A stretch of DNA of 64,000 nt from Flectobacillus roseus (GTDB lineage: Bacteria > Bacteroidota > Bacteroidia > Cytophagales > Spirosomataceae), in NCBI RefSeq assembly GCF_030056665.1, contig NZ_JASHIG010000004.1. One strand, 5' to 3'. Shown here piece by piece: positions 10,665 through 18,426 of this stretch. Each line of letters starts with the position of its first letter. Within the stretch, counting starts at the first letter, position 1. Both the position numbers and the translations under genes were made by a program. The notes beneath the pieces were generated by a model. It did no database searches and was not told the origin of the DNA. It saw only the letters and a program-made list of their open reading frames with translations.

Positions 10665-11238
10665 GGCCTTGTTTTGCTTCTTTTACACGTTGAATGATTG
10701 ATAATTGTTGATTCAAAATATCTAATTGTAATTGTAAATTTTGAATCATAGCTTTTACTAACTCTTCTTGATTGGGCGTTTGGGGCAGTTCCGCTCTCAA
10801 GCTTTGATAGTCTTTGTTGAGACGTTCGATTTCTGATGAAAACTCTTGATACAAAGCAGGTTCATTATCGGCAATTTGTCGGATTTCATCTCTCTTTGTT
10901 TCTATTAAGCTAGCGTAATGTACCATTTGCTTTTTGTACTGATCGCCAACTTGGCTCACGATTATGTCCGAATTGCTCGAAGATTGATTGGCATACCATA
11001 ATCCTAATGCTCCAATAATTACAGCCACACTAGCAGCAACGCGCCAATAACGCTGAATCTTAGGAAAAAATGGAATAATGGTATTTTTCTCTACTGGTTG
11101 AACCAATGTGGTATCGTTAGGTAATTTAGCTTCTAATTTTTCCCACAAATCCAATGATGGCTCAAGATTTTCAAATTCATCTCGATGGTCTCTAACAAAC
11201 CTTTCTAAACGATTTGATGCTTTTTTTGACTGATTCAT
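10639..11238 (-). CDS. membrane anti-sigma factor (predicted)
   Basis: Single-pass membrane protein of 199 aa. The cytoplasmic N-terminus (about 1-60) includes the segment LERFVRDHRDEFENLEPSLDLWEKLEAKL, typical of short Bacteroidota anti-sigma domains; the transmembrane helix is about residues 66-83; the external part (90-190) is coiled coil. It lies 44 bp downstream of the ECF sigma gene and overlaps the next gene, forming a three-gene operon. The assigned role, holding the sigma factor at the membrane, rests on context and topology. Confidence 0.75.
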   Translation of the reverse strand: MNQSKKASNRLERFVRDHRDEFENLEPSLDLWEKLEAKLPNDTTLVQPVEKNTIIPFFPKIQRYWRVAASVAVIIGALGLWYANQSSSNSDIIVSQVGDQYKKQMVHYASLIETKRDEIRQIADNEPALYQEFSSEIERLNKDYQSLRAELPQTPNQEELVKAMIQNLQLQLDILNQQLSIIQRVKEAKQGHGKNMQTI

Positions 11239-11282
11239 AAGACTATGACATATCTTTTGTTGAAAATAAAGTCGACAATCAA

Positions 11283-11792
11283 TTATGCCTTTTTAAGTAT
11301 TTCTAATAAACGTTTTTTGGCTCTTATATACTGAGTTCTTGAAGTGGATTCTGCTACTTGCAAAATTTCCGCAATTTCTTCATGGTCGTATCCTTCAAAA
11401 AGATACAAGCTTAGAACCGTTCTAAAGCCATCGGGAAGTTGATGCATCGCGCGCTGCACCTTAGTTACTTCCCATTCTATTTCCTCGTCATCAAATTGCT
11501 CGTCCTCAAAATCATCAGGTACACCATCGATGTCCTGAAAGGCAACTTTACGTTGCCTGAGCTGATTGAGAGCTCGATTAATGACAATTTGTTTGAGCCA
11601 AGCGCCAAAGGTACTTGTTTGACGAAACTCATGAATTTTGATAAATGCGTCCAAAAATGCCTCTTGCAGTACATCTTCGGCCTCGCCGACATGATTCAGT
11701 ATTCGGACAGCCACGTTGAACATAGACTTTGAGTAGAGACGATAAATCTCATACTGAGCCTTGCGTTCGCCCCTGCGACAAGCCTCCACCAA
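11283..11792 (-). CDS. ECF RNA polymerase sigma factor
   Basis: Sigma-70 family, extracytoplasmic-function type, 169 aa from the TTG used here. Region 2 (about 5-75) with EAEDVLQEAFLDAFIKIHEF, and region 4 (about 110-165) with LPDGFRTVLSLYLFEGYDHEEIAEIL. No ATG exists in frame between the upstream stop (11841-11843) and the coding region; the conserved-looking reading continues upstream of the TTG for at least 16 codons, so the true start may be a CTG at 11828, the TTG at 11792 or the GTG at 11789. Head of the sigma/anti-sigma/DUF4097 operon. Confidence 0.9.
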   Translation of the reverse strand: MVEACRRGERKAQYEIYRLYSKSMFNVAVRILNHVGEAEDVLQEAFLDAFIKIHEFRQTSTFGAWLKQIVINRALNQLRQRKVAFQDIDGVPDDFEDEQFDDEEIEWEVTKVQRAMHQLPDGFRTVLSLYLFEGYDHEEIAEILQVAESTSRTQYIRAKKRLLEILKKA

Positions 11793-12168
11793 ATGAACAT
11801 TTCTGTCTATGTATAGCGTTTGTTCCAGCGTATTAAATTGTTATTCGTGAATAAACTTAGTTGGTTGGTTAATCGTCAATCTTCGATAGTCTTAGAGGCT
11901 TATTTGCGAATAACAATTAACTGAATTTCATACCAATGAAACAGATCGGTAAACTAATGTTGCATGAGAATTAAAAAAATATGATTTTTTTTGTAGCAAG
12001 GAATTTTCATTTTCCAGAAATGTTAGCCTAGAAGCTGTTTTTGATAGTTAGTAATTTATCATTTCTAATAAAAGTATTTTTAGAAATCAACCATTTGATT
12101 ATTAACCGAATACAAATAAAGGCTTTCTTATTAAATTTTGCCTTCTTTTATCCAAAATATCATTGTCA
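11793..12168. other. intergenic region between divergent genes
   Basis: About 376 bp of AT-rich DNA separating the sigma operon from the cupin gene, which diverge, so both promoters must lie here. I see no perfect TAnnTTTG box in either direction and no RNA gene or repeat. Confidence 0.5.
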
Positions 12169-12681
12169 ATGAATCAAATTATAAAAAATGCTCAATATTG
12201 GGTCGAAAAGTTTAAGATGCTCGAACATCCAGAGGGTGGCTACTTTGCCGAAACTTATCGCTCGACCGAAAGTATTCCTCAGGAAGCTTTACCAGAAAGA
12301 TTTAAAGGAAAAAGAGTTTTCTCGACAGGTATTTATTTTTTACTAGAAAATCATCATTTCTCTGCTTTCCATAGGATAGAAGCTGACGAGATGTGGCATT
12401 TTTATGCAGGTGGCGCTCTTGATGTATTTATGATTAGTCCAGATGGTCAACTCAACATTATTCATTTGGGTAATAATCCCGACGAAGGGCAAGTATTTCA
12501 GGCGGTAGTTCCAGCAGGATATTGGTTTGCGTCAAAGCCACAGAAAGAATCGGCTTACTCATTAGTTGGCTGTACAGTGGCACCAGGTTTTGATTTTGAA
12601 GGATTTGAGCTAGCTGAGCGAGCTAGTTTGCAAGCGCTATTTCCTCAGCATACTCATTTAATTGAAAGTTTAACACGGTAA
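12169..12681 (+). CDS. DUF985 cupin protein
   Basis: Cupin-fold protein of the DUF985 (YML079-like) family, 170 aa. Seen: EHPEGGYFAETYRS near the N-terminus, the cupin strand pair HRIEADEMWHFYAGG, and VPAGYWFAS. Members bind an unknown small ligand; some are proposed sugar epimerase-like proteins. ATG 12169 is preferred over the TTG at 12163 two codons upstream. It sits alone and is followed by a composite repeat element carrying a terminator. Confidence 0.85.
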   Translation: MNQIIKNAQYWVEKFKMLEHPEGGYFAETYRSTESIPQEALPERFKGKRVFSTGIYFLLENHHFSAFHRIEADEMWHFYAGGALDVFMISPDGQLNIIHLGNNPDEGQVFQAVVPAGYWFASKPQKESAYSLVGCTVAPGFDFEGFELAERASLQALFPQHTHLIESLTR

Positions 12682-12777
12682 AAAAGTATTTTGGTTTGGC
12701 CAAACATGAGTCATTCCTAATTTAGGGATTTAGCGACTGAATGAATGTGTGATTAATTTAAAATTTATATTCCATCT

Positions 12778-12802
12778 GTAGAGACGCAATGATTGCGTCT
12801 TA
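12778..12802 (+). repeat. GTAGAGACG palindromic repeat, copy 1
   Basis: GTAGAGACGCAAT followed by GATTGCGTCT forms a near-perfect palindrome (GAGACGCAAT / ATTGCGTCT). The same design recurs at 23908-23931 with different inner bases. Resembles small REP-like palindromes. Confidence 0.7.
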
Positions 12803-12828
12803 AGCTGAGTCATATCTAGCATAGTAGC

Positions 12829-12872
12829 ATCAAAAAAGGGGTCGAAAAATATTTTTCGACCCCTTTTTTGAT
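12829..12872 (+). terminator. 44-bp perfect palindrome, bidirectional terminator
   Basis: ATCAAAAAAGGGGTCGAAAA followed by AT, then its exact reverse complement: 22-bp arms with no unpaired centre. A6 and T6 tracts flank the GC-rich GGGGTCG/CGACCCC core, so it can terminate from both sides. It serves the cupin gene and the DUF4136 gene. Confidence 0.9.
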
Positions 12873-12941
12873 AAAAACTTGGAGAATAATCCCAATCCTA
12901 AAAATTCGAGATGACTCATGTTTTACTTTATAGTTAAATGA

Positions 12942-13484
12942 CTAACGAGTAGCCGTCATTTCTTGCTTTGGCATATATCCATAAGCTACCAATTTGTATT
13001 CATCAAATATACTGCGAGTAATAGCTTTTAATTCACGCTCTTCTACCAGTTTGTTAGGCTTGATAAAACCCGAAGCCATTCCGAGCCAAACAGACTTATT
13101 CAAGTTTTCGTCAATCATTTGAATCATCAAAGTCCCATGGTTGAGTGTTACTCTACGAGTGGTATACTCCGATTTATCTTCCTCTACCTTGCGACTGTCT
13201 TTAATTTTCAATTTGGTTTCAAAAACAGAACATACTACTACAATATCAGGAGATTTGCTGGTACGCACAAAACCACGAGCCTCCATCTGATTTTCAACTT
13301 CATCTTGAATTGCACGTTCGGTTTCTTCTGACAGTTTTGCTTCACTTTGCCCAATAACAATCTGGTAAGTCTGATTGAGATTATTTACCATCAAATGATC
13401 ATTATTAGCACGAACAGCAAATTTCTGATTGCTACACGACATCGTTATCGTTGCAAGTAGTAATAAAAAGAATAATTGTTTCAT
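12942..13484 (-). CDS. DUF4136 lipoprotein (paralogue 1)
   Basis: Predicted outer-membrane or periplasmic lipoprotein of 180 aa. Lipobox at TMSC with Cys17. The body matches the DUF4136 pattern: an early beta strand, a helix EETERAIQDEVENQMEARGF, then SPDIVVVCSVFETKLKIKD, and GTLMIQMIDENLNKSVWLGMASG near the end. Function unknown. A paralogue with the same order of motifs lies upstream at 13986-14573 on the same strand, separated by repeat B. Confidence 0.8.
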   Translation of the reverse strand: MKQLFFLLLLATITMSCSNQKFAVRANNDHLMVNNLNQTYQIVIGQSEAKLSEETERAIQDEVENQMEARGFVRTSKSPDIVVVCSVFETKLKIKDSRKVEEDKSEYTTRRVTLNHGTLMIQMIDENLNKSVWLGMASGFIKPNKLVEERELKAITRSIFDEYKLVAYGYMPKQEMTATR

Positions 13485-13696
13485 CTTGCTATTGGGTTAA
13501 TAGTCCAACATTTTATTATAGTCATATACCTTAGGAGGTATTGGCGATTGTGTTTCAAACACTCTTTTGCTATCATGACTTAATGATAATATTACAAAAA
13601 TTTAACAATTATTTAATATTAAATTTTGAAGAAAATTGAAATAACAAGAACCGAAGTGAAAAGTGCCGAACGTAGAATGGATTTTGAAAAACTAAG

Positions 13697-13810
13697 ATGA
13701 GTCATTCCGAATTGCAGGATAGGAATGATTCTTCAAGTTTTCATCAAAAAAGCGGTTGAAAAATATTTTCCAACCGCTTTTTTGATACTAAAATACTAGA
13801 TATGACTCAT
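13697..13810 (-). repeat. interspersed terminator-bearing repeat, copy B
   Basis: 114-bp element bounded by ATGAGTCAT (13697-13705) and ATGACTCAT (13802-13810). Long arm: TCCGAATTGCAGGAT...AAGTTTTC; hairpin 13743-13786; short arm, reverse-complemented, GAGTCATATCTAGTAT, matching the short arm of copy A (GAGTCATATCTAGCAT). It is inverted relative to copy A. It lies between the two DUF4136 genes in a 500-bp gap with no gene. Confidence 0.8.
13743..13786 (-). terminator. bidirectional terminator within repeat B
   Basis: ATCAAAAAAGCGGTTG (13743-13758) and CAACCGCTTTTTTGAT (13771-13786) are perfectly complementary with a 12-base A/T-rich centre. On the minus strand it follows the upstream DUF4136 paralogue. 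Confidence 0.85.
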
Positions 13811-13845
13811 TTTAAGTTAGTACTCAACATAAAACTTAAGATTGT

Positions 13846-13929
13846 GCTTTAAGCTTTCGGCGGTGGGCTTTGGAAAAAATGCATGTCTGTGGTCATTTAA
13901 CACTCTTCGCCTTCTGCCTGTTGCCTTGT
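13846..13929 (+). repeat. heptamer-phased inverted arrays, element 1
   Basis: Four degenerate 7-bp units in a row, GCTTTAA GCTTTCG GCGGTGG (then GCTTTGG), at 13846-13873; 35 bp of spacer; then three units GCCTTCT GCCTGTT (then GCCTTGT) at 13909-13929. The same architecture appears at 18427-18528. Confidence 0.55.
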
Positions 13930-13985
13930 CCCTAAAATAAAAAACTTAAACCTTATTTTGCACTAATACTAATATTTGACTGATA

Positions 13986-14573
13986 TCACTTACTTGGAGC
14001 CAACACCATAGCTGTAACAGGTTGGTTGGTTAAGTAATTTTTTGCAAAGATTTTATAATTGTCAAAAATTTGTCGTGTTGCCGAGCGAAGCGCTTTTTCA
14101 TCTATATCATTGGTTTTCTCTTCGGCAATCCCTGCAGCATAGCCCATCCAAATAGGGCGATTAGAATCATTTTCGACAAACTGTAGTAATAGCGTTCCTT
14201 TTCTGAGTTTAATTCGTTTAAGTTCTTCGCTCATATTTTCTTTTCCCAAACCTCTAAAAGAGCGTTGAAGAACTGACAAATTGACTTCTGTTGGAAAAAG
14301 TGCATAAAATACAATCAAATTTGGACGCTCTTTGGTGTCTTGATACCCTCTGAGTCGCATCTGAGTATCAATCTCATCAATTACAGCATCGAACCTGTAG
14401 GTGGTATCGACAAGAGTGAGCTGTTTTTCGATACAAGTAAAAGATTCATAGTTTGGTTTAAAAACCTCATCTTCAATTTCTCGATGACAAGCCGTACCAA
14501 TTTGAAAGTCGTGGCGATTGCACGCACTCAAAATAAACATAGCAGTGATAGCGATGAAATAAACTTTCCTCAT
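13986..14573 (-). CDS. DUF4136 lipoprotein (paralogue 2)
   Basis: Predicted lipoprotein of 195 aa with lipobox LSAC, Cys18. Motif order repeats that of the gene at 12942-13484: helix AVIDEIDTQMRLRGYQ, strand RPNLIVFYALFPTEVNL, then GTLLLQFVENDSNRPIWMGYAAG. Overall identity is low, so the duplication is old. I start at ATG 14573; a TTG at 14582 would add three residues. Function unknown. Confidence 0.8.
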   Translation of the reverse strand: MRKVYFIAITAMFILSACNRHDFQIGTACHREIEDEVFKPNYESFTCIEKQLTLVDTTYRFDAVIDEIDTQMRLRGYQDTKERPNLIVFYALFPTEVNLSVLQRSFRGLGKENMSEELKRIKLRKGTLLLQFVENDSNRPIWMGYAAGIAEEKTNDIDEKALRSATRQIFDNYKIFAKNYLTNQPVTAMVLAPSK

Positions 14574-14756
14574 AATTCTCAAAATTTAGCGTGATTACGG
14601 AGTGCATAATCACATTTGAAATATAACAAACAGACTAAACAATTTTTATAACTATTTGACTATTAGATTGTTTCAAAAAAGAATTACTAGCAAAAAACAG
14701 GAATAGGAATTTAATGAGGCAGATAGGTGTTTTGATAGTAAATAAAATTCAAGAAA

Positions 14757-15458
14757 ATGAATCAAGAAAAATCGAAAATCCGTATAGATGTAGTGTCAGA
14801 TGTAGCTTGCCCATGGTGTTACATCGGAAAACGTAGAATTGAACAGGCTATTGAAAATACGCAAATTTCTGATAATGTGCAAATTATCTATCATCCTTTT
14901 CAGTTAGACCCCTCTATTCCCAACGAGGGGGTTGACTTCAATACATACGCAGAAAATCGCTTTGGGGATGGCTATTTACAAAAATTTACACAAGTCGAAA
15001 ATGCAGGTAAATCAGTAGGACTTGATTTTGAGTTTGAAGCTTTACCAAAAGCGATCAATACATTCCATTTGCATCGCTTTTTGACGATTGCTGCTATGGA
15101 AGGCAAGCAAGCCGAACTTAAAGAACTTTTTCTAAAAGCTTATTTTGTAGATCGTATCGATTTGAGCAAAAAGGAGGAATTAATCAATATCCTGAGCCAA
15201 ATAGGTTGGTCAGAAGATAAAACATTAGCACTTCTTAATTCTGATGAGGCTACCGATAGTGTAAAAGAAGAAATGCACTATTTCAGACAACATGGGGTAG
15301 GAGGAGTTCCTTTTTATATTTTTAATAAAAAGTATGCGCTATCAGGAGCTCAACCGAGTGAAGTATTTGAGCAAGTATTCCAACAAATCTTGCAAGAAGA
15401 AGGAATTACAGTTCAGGGTGAAAGTAATAGCTGTGATATCGAAACGGGTGAGTGCTAA
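14757..15458 (+). CDS. DsbA-family oxidoreductase, FrnE type
   Basis: Cytoplasmic thioredoxin-fold protein with helical insertion, 233 aa. Redox motif CPWC at residues 18-21 (VACPWCYIGKRRIE), the FrnE hallmarks FQLDPSIP and GVGGVPFYIF (cis-Pro near residue 182) and GAQP. No signal peptide, which separates it from periplasmic DsbA. An unusual C-terminal tail SNSCDIETGEC adds two cysteines. 2-hydroxychromene isomerase-like relatives exist but the CxxC favours a disulfide role. Confidence 0.9.
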   Translation: MNQEKSKIRIDVVSDVACPWCYIGKRRIEQAIENTQISDNVQIIYHPFQLDPSIPNEGVDFNTYAENRFGDGYLQKFTQVENAGKSVGLDFEFEALPKAINTFHLHRFLTIAAMEGKQAELKELFLKAYFVDRIDLSKKEELINILSQIGWSEDKTLALLNSDEATDSVKEEMHYFRQHGVGGVPFYIFNKKYALSGAQPSEVFEQVFQQILQEEGITVQGESNSCDIETGEC

Positions 15459-15497
15459 TTAATCTCTCCTCAATAATATCCAATTTGACATAAGTGT

Positions 15498-15600
15498 CTA
15501 ATAATCTTTACAAAAGGAATATTTTTGATTTGCCATACAAAGTTTGACATCATCAGGTCAGATTATTAGCAAATCCGAAGTATTCCTTTTTTATTTGTAA
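15498..15600 (+). terminator. complex hairpin terminator after FrnE-like gene
   Basis: ACAAAAGGAATATTTTTGATTTG (from 15510) pairs imperfectly with CAAATCCGAAGTATTCCTTT (from 15570), with a T-tract. CTAATAATCT (15498-15507) is also exactly complementary to AGATTATTAG (15560-15569), an interleaved pairing. Confidence 0.6.
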
Positions 15601-15678
15601 AACAAACCTATCTTAATAGCTTTCCTAAATACGCTAATCACCCGATTTAACTATTCTTTCAATTAGTACCATTATTGA

Positions 15679-16494
15679 ATGAGACGAATTACTTTTTGTT
15701 GTTTACTAGTGTCATCGCTCACGAGTTATGCACAATCAAAAGTTGATAGTGCGTTATCCACTACCTACAGGTCTTTTACTGGCAAAATAGGTTCAACGTC
15801 ATTTAGAGATGACTTTATTAGCCCATTAAGGTATGATTTGCCTGCAATTGGGTTAGAATTTCAACAACAACTTCAAAAAAAACAAAAGTTATCCACATTG
15901 TTATCCACAATGTCTTTAGGCATTCCTTCTCGTATAAATACCTTAAAAGTCGCTACAGCAGAATTCAATATCTACTTTGCCAAGCAGTATGATGTGCTTC
16001 ATTCAGCTAATGCCCATTTGTATTTAGGAGGGTTTACTGGGCTCAATATTGCCACAAGATTTTCGGATATTTATAACCTTGGCTACGGAAATAATGAGGT
16101 ATCGGTAGACGCTGGTTTGCGAGCTGGAGTGGCCCTAAGTTATTGGAAATCAATACGTATTTTTCATAGAAAAGTACAATTCAGAAACTTTTTTATGATG
16201 CCTCTAATCAGTGTACTAGGGCGTTCAGGATACGCACATGATGCTTACTTCAAAGAAGAATTATGGAAGTACTTGGGTGACTACATATACGTTGGGAGTA
16301 TCAATAAGTATTTCTTTTTCACCAATAGAGCTACAGTATATTTTGGAGAAAAGGAATGTGCCAACGCCAAGCACGCCAACCGAAAATCTGCTTGGCGTGT
16401 CGGTATTGAGTGGAGCTTTAGGCATTATACAGCTCCTTCAGAATTATCACTTGGAAATACGTCTTTGACGGTTGGTAAAGTAATTATATTTTAG
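15679..16494 (+). CDS. secreted protein of unknown function
   Basis: 271 aa, not recognised. A signal peptide is clear (residues 1-18, SYA-QS). The rest alternates short hydrophobic and polar segments with aromatic ends, as in small outer-membrane beta-barrels (LYLGGFTGLNIATRF, AWRVGIEWSFRHY), but this is only a pattern. Six bases separate it from the S41 protease gene, so they are co-transcribed. Its coding sequence holds two perfect DnaA boxes 12 bp apart. Confidence 0.7.
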   Translation: MRRITFCCLLVSSLTSYAQSKVDSALSTTYRSFTGKIGSTSFRDDFISPLRYDLPAIGLEFQQQLQKKQKLSTLLSTMSLGIPSRINTLKVATAEFNIYFAKQYDVLHSANAHLYLGGFTGLNIATRFSDIYNLGYGNNEVSVDAGLRAGVALSYWKSIRIFHRKVQFRNFFMMPLISVLGRSGYAHDAYFKEELWKYLGDYIYVGSINKYFFFTNRATVYFGEKECANAKHANRKSAWRVGIEWSFRHYTAPSELSLGNTSLTVGKVIIF

Positions 16495-16500
16495 TTTTCT

Positions 16501-17508
16501 ATGAAAAAATTCATTCTATTAATACTATTGGGATTCACATTTTTGAGTTGTGAAAAACTCTTTATTTCTCCAAACCCACCCAATACTCCTACCGAGAACT
16601 TTGATTTACTGTGGAAAACGGTCAGAGATAAATATTGTTATTTTGAACTAAAGGGAATTAATTGGCAGAGTATTTATGACAAATACAGACCAAAAGTAAA
16701 TGATCAACTAACTCAAGAAGCCTTTTTTACCATTGTTAGTCAGATGATGAATGAGCTTCGGGATGGTCATGTCAATCTACAAATCCCCAATACTCGATAT
16801 AGTTATACCTATTATTCATCTTTGGGCTTACTGAGAGGTTATGCCCACAATTTTAATGATAGTATTTTAACCAATCAATATCTCAAATTCGGTTATGGGC
16901 AAAAAGTAAGAAGTAGTATTTTGAATGAAAACATAGGTTATATCTATTATGGTAGTTTTTCGACTACTTTAGATGAAAATGAGTGGAATAGTATTCTCAA
17001 TAAAATGATTATCACCAAAGGTTTGATTATTGACATTAGAGATAACAACGGTGGCTCGGTAGAAAATATTAAGCGCCTTATGCAGCATTTTGTTTCCCAA
17101 AAAACCCTTATCGGATACACAAGAAGCAAAAATAGCGCAACTCTCAACGATTTTAAAGATTATACACCTGTCTATGTAGAACCCAGTGGTTCGTTTTACG
17201 GGAAAAAAATCGTAGTACTAACGAATAGACGGGTGTTTAGTGCAGCCAATATGTTTGCATCGGCTATGTCAGAGCAAAAAAAAGTAACTTTAGTTGGTGA
17301 CATTACGGGAGGAGGAGGAGCGGGACCTATCGGTGGTGAATTACCTAATGGCTGGTTATACCGCTTTTCGGCAGTGGCTTTTTCAAATACCCAAAAGGAG
17401 GATATTGAAAACGGTCTCAAACCTGATTATCGAGTAAACATTACCACAAAGGATGAGACAGCTAAAATTGATACAATCTTAGAGAAAGCGATAGCGCTCT
17501 TGAATTGA
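16501..17508 (+). CDS. S41-family peptidase lipoprotein
   Basis: Lipid-anchored protease of the C-terminal-processing/tricorn family, 335 aa. Lipobox FLSC with Cys17; N-terminal helical part with LRDGHVNL (about 86-93); no obvious PDZ domain; the S41 core has LIIDIRDNNGG (175-185) and the nucleophile region RRVFSAANMFAS with S247. Second gene of a two-gene operon with the secreted protein upstream, which may be its partner or substrate. Confidence 0.88.
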   Translation: MKKFILLILLGFTFLSCEKLFISPNPPNTPTENFDLLWKTVRDKYCYFELKGINWQSIYDKYRPKVNDQLTQEAFFTIVSQMMNELRDGHVNLQIPNTRYSYTYYSSLGLLRGYAHNFNDSILTNQYLKFGYGQKVRSSILNENIGYIYYGSFSTTLDENEWNSILNKMIITKGLIIDIRDNNGGSVENIKRLMQHFVSQKTLIGYTRSKNSATLNDFKDYTPVYVEPSGSFYGKKIVVLTNRRVFSAANMFASAMSEQKKVTLVGDITGGGGAGPIGGELPNGWLYRFSAVAFSNTQKEDIENGLKPDYRVNITTKDETAKIDTILEKAIALLN

Positions 17509-17526
17509 GTGAGTTGAGATCGAGTG

Positions 17527-17558
17527 ATGAGTGATTGTTATTTATCACAATCACTCAT
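17527..17558 (+). terminator. hairpin between S41 protease and comB
   Basis: ATGAGTGATTGT (17527-17538) and ACAATCACTCAT (17547-17558) pair perfectly around an 8-base loop. There is no long T-run, so intrinsic termination is less certain. Confidence 0.5.
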
Positions 17559-17642
17559 TTGCTCAAGTACTAAATATATTTCATCAATATTATCAACAAT
17601 ATATCCTGATAACTGATACACTGTTAACAAATAACAAAAACC

Positions 17643-18347
17643 TTACATATTTACTAAAGCATTACCTCTTAGCACAGGTAAAACATCATATAAATCATGT
17701 TGTAAACAGTAAGCAATATCCTTTTGAATACCTAATCTTTGCAAACGACGAACGTGTGATGAAGATGCTACATAAGACAATAAGTCATCTTTTGCATTTT
17801 GATATTGACGTAAGGCCATTAACGCAGAATCCTCCTCAATCATAAACGACTCTTTCAATCGCTCCACTAAAGCTCCAGCAAATAAGGTATCTTCCAAATT
17901 TGGCTTACCTTTCCAACCAGCACATAAAATCAATACATCATATTGTTGGTCTTTAAGATAGGTTGCCAAAGCACCTAGGTTAAGGAATGAGCCAACCATT
18001 ACTTTCACCGCAGATTTTGATTTGGTAATAGCCAAAGTCCCATTGGTGGTTGTCACACAAATTGTTGCATCTTTCACTTTATCGACCATATAACTAAATG
18101 GCGAGTTATCGAAATCAAAGCCTTCTGGCGTTTTTCCGTCACGCTCAGCAGCGGCCAAATAGCCTTGTTGTTGATAAGCAACACATTCGTCGATGGTAGC
18201 AACAGGGATGATAGACCCCACACCGTTGGCAAATGCTGTTGTCATACAAGATGTAGCTCTGAAAACATCCACAACCACAACGATTGAGTTTTCGATATTA
18301 TGAAGATGTAATAATTCTGGCGTTAAACAAACATCAATGGTTTTCAT
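17643..18347 (-). CDS. comB: 2-phosphosulfolactate phosphatase family protein
   Basis: ComB-family hydrolase, 234 aa, which removes phosphate from 2-phospho-3-sulfolactate in coenzyme M synthesis of archaea. Seen: VVVDVFRATSCMTTAFANG near residue 25, AAERDGKTPEGFDFDNSP, and TTNGTLAITKS with the conserved NGT. I start at ATG 18347 (MKTIDVCLTPELLH); the longer in-frame start adds eight non-family residues. Bacteroidota do not make coenzyme M, so its product may feed sulfonate metabolism; see findings. Confidence 0.85.
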   Translation of the reverse strand: MKTIDVCLTPELLHLHNIENSIVVVVDVFRATSCMTTAFANGVGSIIPVATIDECVAYQQQGYLAAAERDGKTPEGFDFDNSPFSYMVDKVKDATICVTTTNGTLAITKSKSAVKVMVGSFLNLGALATYLKDQQYDVLILCAGWKGKPNLEDTLFAGALVERLKESFMIEEDSALMALRQYQNAKDDLLSYVASSSHVRRLQRLGIQKDIAYCLQHDLYDVLPVLRGNALVNM

Positions 18348-18357
18348 GATTGGACAA

Positions 18358-18398
18358 AATTTTTCGAGCAAAAAGTCCTAAGACTTCTTGCTCGAAAA
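18358..18398 (-). terminator. long hairpin just upstream of comB
   Basis: TTTTCGAGCA...AGTC and GACT...TGCTCGAAAA pair across a CTAA loop with one mismatch. On the minus strand it lies after gcvT and about 10 bases before the comB ATG. It may end gcvT transcripts or occlude comB translation. Confidence 0.5.
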
Positions 18399-18426
18399 GG
18401 TTAAGTTTCTGACTTGATATTATTAT

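Larger units (their letters stand above)
12706..12919 (+). repeat. interspersed terminator-bearing repeat, copy A (composite)
   Basis: Bounded by ATGAGTCAT (12706) and ATGACTCAT (12911-12919), which are reverse complements. The left end continues TCCTAATTTAGGGATT and the right end, reverse-complemented, CTCGAATTTTTAGGATT, so the ends form an inverted repeat. Inside are a GTAGAGACG palindrome, a short arm (GAGTCATATCTAG...) and the hairpin 12829-12872. Related copies are at 13697-13810 and 23947-24074. It lies between convergent genes. Confidence 0.75.

Noticed and set aside
17531..17845. 104-aa reading frame between the S41 gene and comB
   Set aside because: Most of it is antisense to the 3' part of comB, and it starts inside a hairpin; no conserved features.
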